From Desulfovibrio sp. JC010 (GTDB lineage: Bacteria; Desulfobacterota; Desulfovibrionia; Desulfovibrionales; Desulfovibrionaceae): DNA of 39,574 nucleotides. Under the pieces are notes generated by a model. That model was not told the origin of the DNA. It was given only the letters and a program-made list of their open reading frames with translations, and searched no databases. Position 1 is the first letter of the stretch, and every line of letters starts with the position of its first letter. Location: NCBI RefSeq assembly GCF_010470675.1, contig NZ_VOIQ01000024.1, positions 1 through 39,574 on the forward strand, written 5' to 3'. Shown piece after piece: positions 8,458 through 16,824 of the stretch. The translations under genes were made by a program, and so were the position numbers.

Positions 8458-9909
8458 ATGTCTCTTGCAAATGAATTTCCGAAATATCGCGGTAAAATGG
8501 AATACAACTGTCTGGGTTGTGGTTCTAAATATGACATCAACGAACTTCACTACACCTGCCCGGATTGTGGCTCTGTATTTATCCTGAAGGACACAACCTT
8601 CGATGAACTGAAAAAGACCAGCGGCAAAGAATGGCGTGAAATTTTCGATGCCCGCTGCGGTACTAAAAACGACAGCCTGCGCGGTATCTTCCGCTTCTAC
8701 GAACTTTTCGCTCCGGTCATGGACGAAGATGAAATTCTCTACCTTGGTGAAGGCAACACCCCCATCATTGCTTCCAGCGACGCTCTCAACGCAGTTACCG
8801 GAATCAAAACCGCTTATAAAAACGACGGCCAGAACCCCAGCGCATCTTTTAAGGATCGCGGCATGGCCTGCGCTTTCAGCTACATTAACGCCCTGATGAA
8901 CAAGAACGATTGGGATGAAATCCTGACTGTCTGCGCTTCTACAGGGGATACTTCTGCAGCGGCTGCTCTCTACGCTTCCTATATGAAAGAAGGCGTGAAA
9001 TCAGTGGTCATCCTGCCTCAGGGCAAAGTTACCCCGCAGCAGTTGGCCCAGCCTTTGGGCAGCGGCGCGAAGGTTCTGGAAGTTCCCGGCGTATTTGACG
9101 ATTGTATGAAGGTAGTTGAAAACCTTGCGGACAACTACCGCGTGGCCCTGCTCAATTCCAAAAACTCATGGAGAATTCTGGGACAGGAATCCTACGCTTT
9201 TGAAGTTGCCCAGTGGTACAATTGGGATCTTAAAGATAAATGCATCTTCGTACCCATTGGAAACGCGGGTAATATCACCGCCATCATGGCCGGTTTCCTG
9301 AAACTCTACGAACTGGAAATCATCAGCGAGCTGCCCCGCGTATTCGGTGTGCAGTCCGCCCATGCCGACCCGGTTTACCGCTACTACTCCGTGGAAGATG
9401 AGAACGAGCGTGAATACAAACCTGTAAAGGTTCAGCCTTCTGTTGCACAGGCTGCCATGATCGGAAACCCGGTTTCCTTCCCGCGCGTAAAACATTTTGC
9501 GGAAAAATTTGAAGCCATCGGCGGCAAGAAGGCATTTCAGGTCGTACAGGTCAGTGAACAGATGATCATGGACTCCATGCTGCTGGCCAACTCCCACGGC
9601 CACATTGCCTGTACTCAGGGCGGTGAATGCTTTGCGGGACTGATTCGGGCCAAGGAACTGGGACTGATTTCCGAAAACGAAAGTGCCGTACTTGATTCCA
9701 CAGCACACCAACTGAAGTTTGTCGGTTTTCAGGACATGTACTACCAGAACGACTTCCCTGCTGAATATGAAGTCACCCCGGATGCCAGCCGCGCCAACAA
9801 GCCTGAGCTTGTTATTGAAGGTGCGGAAAAAGAAAAAATGTCCGAGGCTGACTACATTGCAAAAGCAGCGGACAACGTCGTTTCCATGCTTGGTCTGGAG
9901 AAAAGATAA
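8458..9909 (+). CDS. thrC: Threonine synthase
   Basis: PLP enzyme that converts O-phosphohomoserine to threonine. The PLP lysine is K132 in NPSASFKDRGM; the phosphate-binding SxxTGDTSAA and IPIGNAGN-like FVPIGNAGNITA motifs follow. The N-terminus has four cysteines C18, C21, C34 and C37 (CLGC and CPDC), a zinc-ribbon-like knuckle seen in a branch of this family. The start at 8458 (483 residues) has GGA 7 bases upstream; a longer frame start at 8416 would translate repeat sequence. TlyA follows with no gap. Confidence 0.93.
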   Translation: MSLANEFPKYRGKMEYNCLGCGSKYDINELHYTCPDCGSVFILKDTTFDELKKTSGKEWREIFDARCGTKNDSLRGIFRFYELFAPVMDEDEILYLGEGNTPIIASSDALNAVTGIKTAYKNDGQNPSASFKDRGMACAFSYINALMNKNDWDEILTVCASTGDTSAAAALYASYMKEGVKSVVILPQGKVTPQQLAQPLGSGAKVLEVPGVFDDCMKVVENLADNYRVALLNSKNSWRILGQESYAFEVAQWYNWDLKDKCIFVPIGNAGNITAIMAGFLKLYELEIISELPRVFGVQSAHADPVYRYYSVEDENEREYKPVKVQPSVAQAAMIGNPVSFPRVKHFAEKFEAIGGKKAFQVVQVSEQMIMDSMLLANSHGHIACTQGGECFAGLIRAKELGLISENESAVLDSTAHQLKFVGFQDMYYQNDFPAEYEVTPDASRANKPELVIEGAEKEKMSEADYIAKAADNVVSMLGLEKR

Positions 9910-10653
9910 GTGGCAAAAAAGGAACGTGCGGACCAGATGCTCTTTGCTCAGGGACTTTCCGAGAGCCGAGAGCAGGCCAAACGCATGATCATGGCCGGAC
10001 AGGCCCACTACCTCAAGGACGGACAGAAGCTCCCGGTAACCAAGCCGGGAATGCAACTGGACCCTGATCTTGAGATTGTAGTCAAAGGACGCGACCGCTT
10101 TGTCAGCCGGGGCGGCTATAAGCTGCTTACAGCTATTGAAGAACTGGGACTCAGTCCAGAAGGCAAGGTTGCGCTGGATGCCGGAGCATCCACCGGAGGT
10201 TTTACCGACTGCATGCTTCAGTTCGGGGCAGTGCGGGTCTATGCCGCAGATGTGGGATATGGTCAGCTGCACTGGAAATTGCAGCAGGATGAACGGGTTA
10301 CCAATCTTGAACGCATCAATCTGCGTCATGCGCAAGAAGACCTGATTCCTGAAAAAGTAGATCTGGTGGTCTGTGATGTTTCTTTTATCTCACTAACCAA
10401 AATACTCCCTGCACTGGTCCGTTTTCTTAAGGAAAGCGGGGAAATCGTCTGTTTGATCAAACCGCAATTTGAAGTCGGTCCCGGACAGACTGATAAAGGA
10501 ATTGTCCGAGACAAAGCTCTCAGACAGCAGGCAGTTGATATGATTGTAAACTTCGCTTCTTCTGAACTGGGCTTGCAACTTAAGGGGCTTGTCCCTTCCA
10601 GCATTAAGGGACCTAAAGGTAATCAGGAATACCTTGCGTATTTTATCCGCTGA
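9910..10653 (+). CDS. tlyA: TlyA-family rRNA 2'-O-methyltransferase (hemolysin A family)
   Basis: A 247-residue protein with an N-terminal S4 RNA-binding domain (about residues 3-62, MLFAQGLSESREQAKRMI) and a FtsJ-like SAM-dependent methyltransferase domain. The SAM loop is DAGASTGGFTDCML (about 91-104), and VVCDVSFISLTKILP carries the conserved aspartate and a lysine. Mycobacterial TlyA methylates 16S and 23S rRNA; other members are often named hemolysins. The start is GTG, immediately after the thrC stop, with GGAG about 9 bases upstream. Confidence 0.9.
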   Translation: MAKKERADQMLFAQGLSESREQAKRMIMAGQAHYLKDGQKLPVTKPGMQLDPDLEIVVKGRDRFVSRGGYKLLTAIEELGLSPEGKVALDAGASTGGFTDCMLQFGAVRVYAADVGYGQLHWKLQQDERVTNLERINLRHAQEDLIPEKVDLVVCDVSFISLTKILPALVRFLKESGEIVCLIKPQFEVGPGQTDKGIVRDKALRQQAVDMIVNFASSELGLQLKGLVPSSIKGPKGNQEYLAYFIR

Positions 10654-10678
10654 TTTAAAAAAAACACAAACATTAATC

Positions 10679-10711
10679 AGGCAGTTACAGTGATGTGACT
10701 GCCTTTTTTAT
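10679..10711 (+). terminator. Intrinsic terminator after tlyA
   Basis: AGGCAGTTAC (10679-10688) pairs with GTGACTGCCT (10695-10704) with one wobble pair and a 6-nt loop, followed by a T-run. It ends the thrC-tlyA transcript. Confidence 0.9.
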
Positions 10712-11115
10712 TGTTTATTATACAATATTGCCCCCTAAAAACTACAAACATTCACATGAACAGCTCAAACTAAGCAAAATCCGTTTTAAACACCAGCAAA
10801 CTACACCCCAAACACACCCCCACCCCCTTAAATGAACACAAAACAAACACATACCAACATCCCTACTATTGCAAAATCACTTTATGAAATTTAAAATGTA
10901 GTAAAATTTTCAATTACACAAAACAAACATACACCCATGTATGCAAATGTAAATTGATTTACGCATATATTATTTTCACAACAATTTACGACTACGTCAA
11001 TTTTACTTTACTAAATTTAACATTCAAGATAGTTAGTATGAGCATTTTTTATGAGGGGATGACTCTAATTAAGCGCAGTCATTAAGCATTTTCAGTTTTT
11101 TTTGAAGGAGTGTAT
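10712..11115 (+). other. Long AT-rich, G-poor leader region upstream of the FadL-type gene
   Basis: About 400 bases without a plausible gene. The stretch at about 10790-10868 is almost free of G on the plus strand and rich in CA and CCC runs. A 14-nt direct repeat ACACAAAACAAACA occurs at 10836-10849 and 10916-10929. A possible promoter is TTGCAA (10869-10874), 17-bp spacer, TAAAAT (10892-10897), which would give a 5' leader of about 210 bases. No riboswitch class was recognised. Confidence 0.5.
10869..10897 (+). promoter_or_regulatory. Candidate sigma-70 promoter for the FadL-type gene
   Basis: TTGCAA and TAAAAT hexamers with exactly 17 bases between them, matching the consensus at 4 of 6 and 5 of 6 positions. 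In AT-rich DNA such matches occur by chance, so this is only a candidate. Confidence 0.3.
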
Positions 11116-12396
11116 ATGAGGACCAAATTTACAACATGTTTCAGCCTGCTGATCATTTTAATGGGGTTGGCAATAGTCCCCGGCTTCAGCAGCAAGGCTG
11201 AAGCGGCAGGCTTTGCTCTCTACGAGTGGGGAGCTCGCGGAAACGCGCTTGGCGGTGCCATGGTAGCAAAAGCTGACGATCCGTCCGCCATTGCATGGAA
11301 CCCGGCAGGTATTACCCAATTGGAAGGCACACACATCTCCGCCGGTGTGGCGATGATCGCACCCAAGATGAATCTGACCACAACTGTCAATGGTGTCTCT
11401 ACCAAAAACGCCATGACTGAGAACGTGTTTTTCGTACCCAACTCTTATATTACCCACCAGATCAACGACAATGTCTGGCTGGGCGTGGGGATGTTTACAC
11501 GTTTCGGTCTCGGTACTGAATTTGATGAAAATTGGGATGGTCGTTACGCATCCTACAATACAGCGATTGAAAGTTATTCTTTCAACCCCAACCTCGCCTA
11601 CAAATTCAACGATTACATTTCCTTTGCCGCCGGTATCGAAATCATGAAAGTACGTGCCGATCTCCGGAAAAAAATCGACTCAACAGGAGCAAGCAACCCC
11701 GCTACAGATGTAGACCAACGCCTCAGGGTAGACGGATTCACTCCCGGTTTTAACGCCGCTATCCATGTTACTCCCAATGAACAATGGTCTCTAGGACTTT
11801 CCTGGCGCAGCAAAATGAACCACAGAGCAACCGGTTCTGCAAGCTATACAATGCCCAACAATGCTGCCCCACCGGCCAACAGATTTAATGACAGTGATGT
11901 TTCCATGAATATGAACACCCCGCATATGATCTTCGGTGGTGTCGAATATAAGCCCATGAAAAATCTCAGTATCGAATTTGATGCTATTTACTCCATGTGG
12001 AGTGACTACAGTGCCATTGATTACTATTTTGATAAAAGCACCGCTATCGGCGTCAACAATTATACTGCTGATAAAAAATGGAACGATGTCTGGAGATTTG
12101 AAGTGGGTGTTGAATACCTGCCCATAGAAGACCTCGCTCTCCGGGCCGGTTACTTTTACGACCAGTCCCCCATTCCAGACAGCTATGTCGACTACATGCT
12201 GCCTACCAACGACCGTCAGAACGTGTCTTTGGGTGTTGGCTGGAAGTACAAAAGTTTCTCTGTTGATGCTGCCTACAACTACATGTGGATGGCGGATCGA
12301 AACATTGAAGCCAGACCTGCTGACAATATTGTCGCTACAGAAATCAGAAACTCCCGCACACACATTGTAAGTTTGGACATGGGATTTGAATTTTAA
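11116..12396 (+). CDS. FadL/OmpP1/TodX-family outer-membrane transport protein
   Basis: A 426-residue outer-membrane barrel of the family that takes up long-chain fatty acids or other hydrophobic compounds by lateral diffusion. A signal peptide ends near AEA-AGF (about residue 31). The mature N-terminus GFALYEWGARGNALGGAMVA followed by ADDPSAIAWNPAGI is the family plug/hatch signature. The last residue is Phe (DMGFEF), as expected for a barrel. ATG 11116 is chosen because AAGGAG lies 5 bases before it; the GTG at 11110 overlaps that site. It is monocistronic, between a long leader and a strong terminator. The substrate is unknown. Confidence 0.9.
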   Translation: MRTKFTTCFSLLIILMGLAIVPGFSSKAEAAGFALYEWGARGNALGGAMVAKADDPSAIAWNPAGITQLEGTHISAGVAMIAPKMNLTTTVNGVSTKNAMTENVFFVPNSYITHQINDNVWLGVGMFTRFGLGTEFDENWDGRYASYNTAIESYSFNPNLAYKFNDYISFAAGIEIMKVRADLRKKIDSTGASNPATDVDQRLRVDGFTPGFNAAIHVTPNEQWSLGLSWRSKMNHRATGSASYTMPNNAAPPANRFNDSDVSMNMNTPHMIFGGVEYKPMKNLSIEFDAIYSMWSDYSAIDYYFDKSTAIGVNNYTADKKWNDVWRFEVGVEYLPIEDLALRAGYFYDQSPIPDSYVDYMLPTNDRQNVSLGVGWKYKSFSVDAAYNYMWMADRNIEARPADNIVATEIRNSRTHIVSLDMGFEF

Positions 12397-12413
12397 ATCC
12401 CTGCCAGTACAAC

Positions 12414-12455
12414 AAATAAGAAAGCCCGCTCCATCTGGAGCGGGCTTTCTTATTT
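12414..12455. terminator. Bidirectional terminator between convergent genes
   Basis: A perfect 20-bp inverted repeat (arms 12414-12433 and 12436-12455) with A-rich outer left arm and T-rich outer right arm, so it works from either side. The GC core is AAGCCCGCTCCA and its complement. It serves the FadL-type gene on plus and the DUF4139 gene on minus. Confidence 0.95.
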
Positions 12456-12470
12456 CAGAGTAATTTTTGT

Positions 12471-14024
12471 TTATCTTCCAATCCCAAGATCAATCTTCAT
12501 ATCATCCGGAGCGGTCATTTCTACAGAATACTTCACGCTGTATTTACCTGCTGCCGGAACTTCCACCTTCCACTCAAAGTTATCATCTTTGGTTTCGGCC
12601 TTGGGTTCAGTAATAATTTCCAGCTTGATGCGTTTATCTCCGGAAACAGGAGCAGGCTCCTGCACCAACACTTTAACCGGGCGGGTACGGCTGCTCTCCA
12701 ACTCGATTCCATATTTCCAACTGTAAGTCTGCTTGGAACTGAACATGCCCTGCTCACCGGACTTTTTCTCAAGAATCTTGCGTTCCACCTTGAGCATGGG
12801 ATCGGAACCGAAAAACATCTTCTTCTCCTTACCGGAAAAGGAGAATTTTCTCTTGCCGATCATAGTTCCTTCCATGAACATCAACGCCGATCCAGCGGGA
12901 TAATCCTTAGCTGCAGCAAGTTTGGTCTTAGCAGACACAAACACATCCGGAGTAAGGGAAGGACGAGCGATAAATGAAAAATTCGATTTCCATGTTTCGC
13001 TTTCCACTGCATATTTTCTGGTGCTGCCAGCCGGAATGGTCTTGCGGCCCATTTCCCAAAGTGAATAGGTAGCCTTGCTTACCCGTCTGGGAGCAGCACG
13101 TTTAGCCATATTCCTTCCGGCACCTACACGAGGCATTGAGGCGGCATCCATGGACATCACCGCTTCTTCCATGACATAACGCTCCGGCTCCGGCTCGGGA
13201 CGAGGTTCAATCACCCAGCGACCAAGATTGGGAGGGGAAATTCTGGAACGTTTCTTCACAGTGGCAAGGGCGATGTCACAATTCTTAAAATCCATGCCGC
13301 TGCCCTGCCGTATTTCCGCTTCAAAGGTGAATTTTATTTTCCCGGCACTGGGGTAGGCATCAAGCTTGTACTTGGGAATCCAGCCGCAATTGCGCAGCAT
13401 ATAGCCTATTTTGAAATCTGCACGCTTGGCACCCTTTGCTGCCACTGAAACTTTCACATTCCAGACCAGCTTGCCACCGCCGGACATCTCTTTGAGCTGC
13501 CTTTTCAAGTCATTAATCAACTCCTGCAACTCATTAATCTTAACCTTAAGCTTTGCAGACTCTGTATAAAGTTTGGAAAGATTGCTGACGACCTGCCCGG
13601 CGATATTACCCAGATCGGAAGGTTTAATCTGCTGCCTGCTGCCACGCTCATTCCAGAATGTGATTCCGCCGTCAACTGCCTGCTTCCGGGAAATGACCGC
13701 GTCACGCTTGAACTTGAGCTGGTCTATCTTCTTGCCCAGCTCAAAAGCAGCCGGAGAACGCGACAAATCACTTCTGGCCCATGCAACATCATTAATGGCA
13801 ACCCCTTTGGTGAGTGAAGCGATAGTGAACGTGTCCGGCACAGCCTGTCCGGAAAGGGTAAACATAACGTAATTGCCGTTTACATCCTTTTTAATATCCG
13901 CTTTTACTTTGCTGCTGAAATCCGCTCCGGAAGGATAAAAAACAACCCTCTCAGACGCAGCCAACGCAGAAGCGCAAAATAGAGCAACCACAATCAGAGT
14001 CATAAATATAATTCTTTTCCGCAA
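12471..14024 (-). CDS. DUF4140/DUF4139-domain secreted protein (mucoidy-inhibitor-like)
   Basis: A 517-residue protein with a signal peptide (hydrophobic core FMTLIVVALFCASALA). Residues about 25-120 resemble the N-terminal DUF4140 domain (RVVFYPSGADFSSKV); a coiled-coil follows at about 130-175 (many Leu/Lys/Glu); the rest resembles DUF4139, with a Pro/Glu-rich loop (EPRPEPEPER) before it. Family function is not established. The start is uncertain: TTG 14024 has GAGGG 7 bases upstream and gives a clean signal peptide; a TTG at 14045 would add seven residues. It is probably periplasmic or membrane-exported. Confidence 0.8.
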   Translation of the reverse strand: MRKRIIFMTLIVVALFCASALAASERVVFYPSGADFSSKVKADIKKDVNGNYVMFTLSGQAVPDTFTIASLTKGVAINDVAWARSDLSRSPAAFELGKKIDQLKFKRDAVISRKQAVDGGITFWNERGSRQQIKPSDLGNIAGQVVSNLSKLYTESAKLKVKINELQELINDLKRQLKEMSGGGKLVWNVKVSVAAKGAKRADFKIGYMLRNCGWIPKYKLDAYPSAGKIKFTFEAEIRQGSGMDFKNCDIALATVKKRSRISPPNLGRWVIEPRPEPEPERYVMEEAVMSMDAASMPRVGAGRNMAKRAAPRRVSKATYSLWEMGRKTIPAGSTRKYAVESETWKSNFSFIARPSLTPDVFVSAKTKLAAAKDYPAGSALMFMEGTMIGKRKFSFSGKEKKMFFGSDPMLKVERKILEKKSGEQGMFSSKQTYSWKYGIELESSRTRPVKVLVQEPAPVSGDKRIKLEIITEPKAETKDDNFEWKVEVPAAGKYSVKYSVEMTAPDDMKIDLGIGR

Positions 14025-14223
14025 ATCATTACCCTCGTTTAACAATCATAAAAATATACTGTTACCCTATCAGATATTATACACAATCAACAACACTCAA
14101 AAAGGACCGGATTAACCGATTATTGAACCACTTTAACTTTAATCAAGCATCCGCTCGACAAACCGTTTATTTTGGGAAATAGTCATTTCGTCTGATACTT
14201 ATAACAACCGGAGCATATAAATA

Positions 14224-15210
14224 ATGAGTAATAAACTTTCCCTGCTGGTCTGCGGCGGTGCGGGATATATAGGTTCACATATGACCCGTATGATTGCCGA
14301 AGCCGGACATGATGTGACCGTATTCGACAACCTTTCCACCGGGCATGCCGAAGCACTGAAATGGGGCAGATTTGTGGAAGGAGACCTGCGCAATCCGGCA
14401 GATCTTGAAAAGGTCTTTGCCGCAGGTTCATATGATGCTGTTTTCCATTTTTCAGGGCTGATCGTGGTGAGTGAATCTGTTGAAAAACCTTTTGAATACT
14501 ACGATAACAATGTGACCGGAACCCTGAACCTGCTGCAGGCCATGCGTAAGCACGGGGTTGATAAATTCGTTTTCTCATCCACCGCTGCTGTCTACGGTGA
14601 TCCGGTTATGGATATAATTACCGAAGAACATCCTCTCAAGCCGCTGAACCCCTATGGCAGAACCAAACTTCAAGTAGAAGAAATCCTGCAGGATTACGCC
14701 GTGGCTTACGGACTGGATTCCGTCTGTTTCCGCTATTTCAATGCTGCCGGAGCACACCCGGACAGCATTATCGGGGAAGCCCATTCCCCGGAAACGCACC
14801 TGATCCCCAACATCCTGCTCAGCTGCATTGACGAAGGCCGCAGACTGAAGATCTTCGGCAGCGACTACCCCACCCCGGACGGCACCTGCGTTCGCGACTA
14901 CATCCACATTCTGGACCTCTGTGACGCTCACCTGAAAGCTGTCGGGTTCATGGACAATAACAAAGGTGCACACTCATTCAACCTCGGCAACGGCAAAGGA
15001 TTCAGCATCCTTGAAGTGATCAAGTCCTCAAGCGAAGTAATCGGCCGGGAAATTGAATTTGATTACGAACCCGCACGTGCCGGGGATTCACCGCGACTGG
15101 TGGCTGACAGCTCCAAGGCCGCGGAAAAGCTCAAATGGACCCCGCAATACGCTGACCTGCGCGAAATAATTGAAACCGCCTACCGCTGGCACAAAAAACC
15201 TGCATTCTAG
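14224..15210 (+). CDS. galE: UDP-glucose 4-epimerase
   Basis: Interconverts UDP-glucose and UDP-galactose with bound NAD, feeding LPS and exopolysaccharide synthesis. The 328-residue short-chain dehydrogenase has the nucleotide loop GGAGYIGSHM (about residues 11-20), the active-site SSTAAVYG segment and the catalytic pair Y144-x3-K148 (YGRTK). FRYFNAAGAHPDS and PDGTCVRDYIHILDLCDAH are GalE hallmarks. It is divergent from the DUF4139 gene and is followed by its own terminator, so it is monocistronic. Confidence 0.95.
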   Translation: MSNKLSLLVCGGAGYIGSHMTRMIAEAGHDVTVFDNLSTGHAEALKWGRFVEGDLRNPADLEKVFAAGSYDAVFHFSGLIVVSESVEKPFEYYDNNVTGTLNLLQAMRKHGVDKFVFSSTAAVYGDPVMDIITEEHPLKPLNPYGRTKLQVEEILQDYAVAYGLDSVCFRYFNAAGAHPDSIIGEAHSPETHLIPNILLSCIDEGRRLKIFGSDYPTPDGTCVRDYIHILDLCDAHLKAVGFMDNNKGAHSFNLGNGKGFSILEVIKSSSEVIGREIEFDYEPARAGDSPRLVADSSKAAEKLKWTPQYADLREIIETAYRWHKKPAF

Positions 15211-15234
15211 CGCAAATTTTTATCATCTCAAAAT

Positions 15235-15275
15235 AAAGGCTGGAGTCTGTGGCAACCACAAACTCCAGCCTTTTA
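15235..15275. terminator. Bidirectional terminator between galE and the DsbA-like gene
   Basis: Arms AAAGGCTGGAGT (15235-15246) and ACTCCAGCCTTT (15262-15273) form a perfect 12-bp stem. An inner helper stem TGTGG (15248-15252) / CCACA (15256-15260) caps it. A T-run follows on plus and an A-run precedes it, so it can stop both convergent transcripts. Confidence 0.92.
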
Positions 15276-15315
15276 ATTTTCCAGTCTGAATCAAATCTGT
15301 TTCAGTTGAATAACT

Positions 15316-16140
15316 TTACATCTGGTTCAGGCAATCCTCACAAACTTCACCTTCAGGGCTTTCAACGGGCTCCTGCGTTTTGCTTTTCTCAAGAATCATA
15401 TTGACCATTTTTTCAAACCTGTCTGCCGGAAGATAGCCACGGATGGAAACCCCGTTAACCAGAAAAGTAGGGGTGGCATCAATTCTGAATTCTCCGGCTT
15501 CTTTCTCGTCAGCCAGCAGATATTCCTGCAGCTGCACAGAACTGAGATTTTTCTGCAGCAGATCAGGATCAACCTGAACTTCTTCAAGAATTTTGCCCAG
15601 TACTATACCATCCTTATCTTCATACAATTCTTTCTGACGCTCAAAAGCAAGGTCATGAAATTTATAAGCCTTTTCCTTATCAATCTTGGCAAGAGCCTCA
15701 AAAACAAGAGCCAGCTCACGGGAATTCTTGTGCATGGGCAGATGCTTGAACACCAGCCTGTATTTTTCAGGCTGTTCCTGCGCAAGCTTGCTGACCACGG
15801 CAGCACCCTTGCTGCAATAAGGACAAAGGAAATCTGAATATTCAACAATTGTCACCGGGGCATCAGCATTGCCCAGCATGGGACGCTCATTCCAGATGCG
15901 GGGCTGGTAAGGATTCTTTATCTCCGCATTGAGCATGGCTTCACGCTTCAGCTTTTCCCGCTCATCAATGCCCTGCTCTACAATGGCCAGCATATCCATA
16001 CTGCTTTCACGCATGGCATCAAGCACAATCTGGGGATTTTCCCGGATGGCTTCGGCGATCTGTTCCTTGAGCATTTGCTTATTCACACATCCGGAAAACA
16101 GGACAACAACCGACAGAATCAATAAAATCCGTTTCAACAT
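15316..16140 (-). CDS. DsbA/thioredoxin-fold lipoprotein with an extra C-terminal CxxC
   Basis: A 274-residue exported thiol oxidoreductase. The start at 16140 has GAGG upstream and gives a lipoprotein signal ending in LFSGC (lipid-modified C18). Residues about 21-70 form a charged helical stalk. The thioredoxin fold has the redox motif C106-P-Y-C109 in YSDFLCPYCS and the cis-proline region ATPTFLVNG. It ends in C267-E-D-C270, a second dithiol outside the fold. DsbA-like disulfide formation or isomerisation in the periplasm is likely; the partner is unknown. Confidence 0.87.
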   Translation of the reverse strand: MLKRILLILSVVVLFSGCVNKQMLKEQIAEAIRENPQIVLDAMRESSMDMLAIVEQGIDEREKLKREAMLNAEIKNPYQPRIWNERPMLGNADAPVTIVEYSDFLCPYCSKGAAVVSKLAQEQPEKYRLVFKHLPMHKNSRELALVFEALAKIDKEKAYKFHDLAFERQKELYEDKDGIVLGKILEEVQVDPDLLQKNLSSVQLQEYLLADEKEAGEFRIDATPTFLVNGVSIRGYLPADRFEKMVNMILEKSKTQEPVESPEGEVCEDCLNQM

Positions 16141-16163
16141 AGAATCCTCGTAAACAGCAATTA

Positions 16164-16200
16164 AAGAAAAAAACCTCCGGGCGATCATGCTCAGGAGGTT
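16164..16200 (-). terminator. Intrinsic terminator after the TIGR04073-type lipoprotein gene
   Basis: On the minus strand AACCTCC (16200-16194) pairs with GGAGGTT (16178-16172), followed by a T-run. The position fits the end of the lipoprotein gene transcribed from 16669. Confidence 0.8.
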
Positions 16201-16228
16201 GTAATTAGTATTTTAGACAGCTGCGCAG

Positions 16229-16669
16229 TTAATCAGCTCCCAGATTCCAGACATCACTGAAAGAATCTGTTCTTTCATCCACTTTTTCAAAAAAGTCAGA
16301 GTGGATTGTATCCGGGTCCATGGTCGGGGTGGCAGGACCGCCGAAAGGAGAAGTAACAATATCATACATGCCGGAAACAATCCGTCCGCCGGCATATGCA
16401 AAACCAACAAACACTCCACCGACGTATCCGGCAAACTGTTCGGCAGGCTCATCATTTTCAGCCGCAAGATCAACAGCCTGATTGGGAATCTCCAGCGGAG
16501 CGGTCAGAATGTTGCTCATACCCCTCCCCAGCTTGCGGGGAGCGCGGTCAGAATAATTCGGCTCATTTCCCACATAGTTTGCAGAGTTCATTGAGCAACC
16601 GCCGAGCAGCATTGAAGACAAAGAGACTGCGACGAGCAATATTTTTACAAATCTTTTAGATTTAATCAT
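16229..16669 (-). CDS. Exosortase-system-associated lipoprotein, TIGR04073-like
   Basis: A 146-residue lipoprotein: signal peptide with lipobox LLGGC (C25). The mature part has the pattern RKLGRGMSNILTAPLEIP, a Gly-rich middle (AGYVGGVFVGFAYAGGRIVSG) and MYDIVTSPFG, which I recognise as the TIGR04073 family, named for its frequent occurrence in exosortase genomes. Its function is unknown. The start at 16669 is set by AGGAG 6 bases upstream; a longer frame to 16804 would run through the ppsA terminator. No exosortase or PEP-CTERM gene is visible nearby. Confidence 0.75.
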   Translation of the reverse strand: MIKSKRFVKILLVAVSLSSMLLGGCSMNSANYVGNEPNYSDRAPRKLGRGMSNILTAPLEIPNQAVDLAAENDEPAEQFAGYVGGVFVGFAYAGGRIVSGMYDIVTSPFGGPATPTMDPDTIHSDFFEKVDERTDSFSDVWNLGAD

Positions 16670-16769
16670 TTCATCTCCTGTTCCCAAATATATGCCTCTG
16701 CTCCGGTTTTCTGTCAAGGGAATGCGCATGTTTACTGGGTTTCTAAAGGAGTCTAAACAAAATCCATAA

Positions 16770-16803
16770 AAAAAGGCCGTCCTCAAAAGAGAACGGCCTT
16801 TCA
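16770..16803 (-). terminator. Intrinsic terminator after ppsA
   Basis: On the minus strand AAAGGCCGT (16801-16793) pairs with ACGGCCTTT (16780-16772), followed by more T. It lies directly after the ppsA stop codon. Confidence 0.92.
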
Positions 16804-16824
16804 AAGTTACATTTAAATCTTAAT

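Noticed and set aside
9166-10335. A 389-codon open frame on minus across thrC and tlyA
   Set aside because: It spans two certain genes on the opposite strand and has no motif or start signal.
10836-10929. Possible CRISPR or tandem repeat array
   Set aside because: Only two copies of a low-complexity 14-mer, with no regular spacers and no cas genes.
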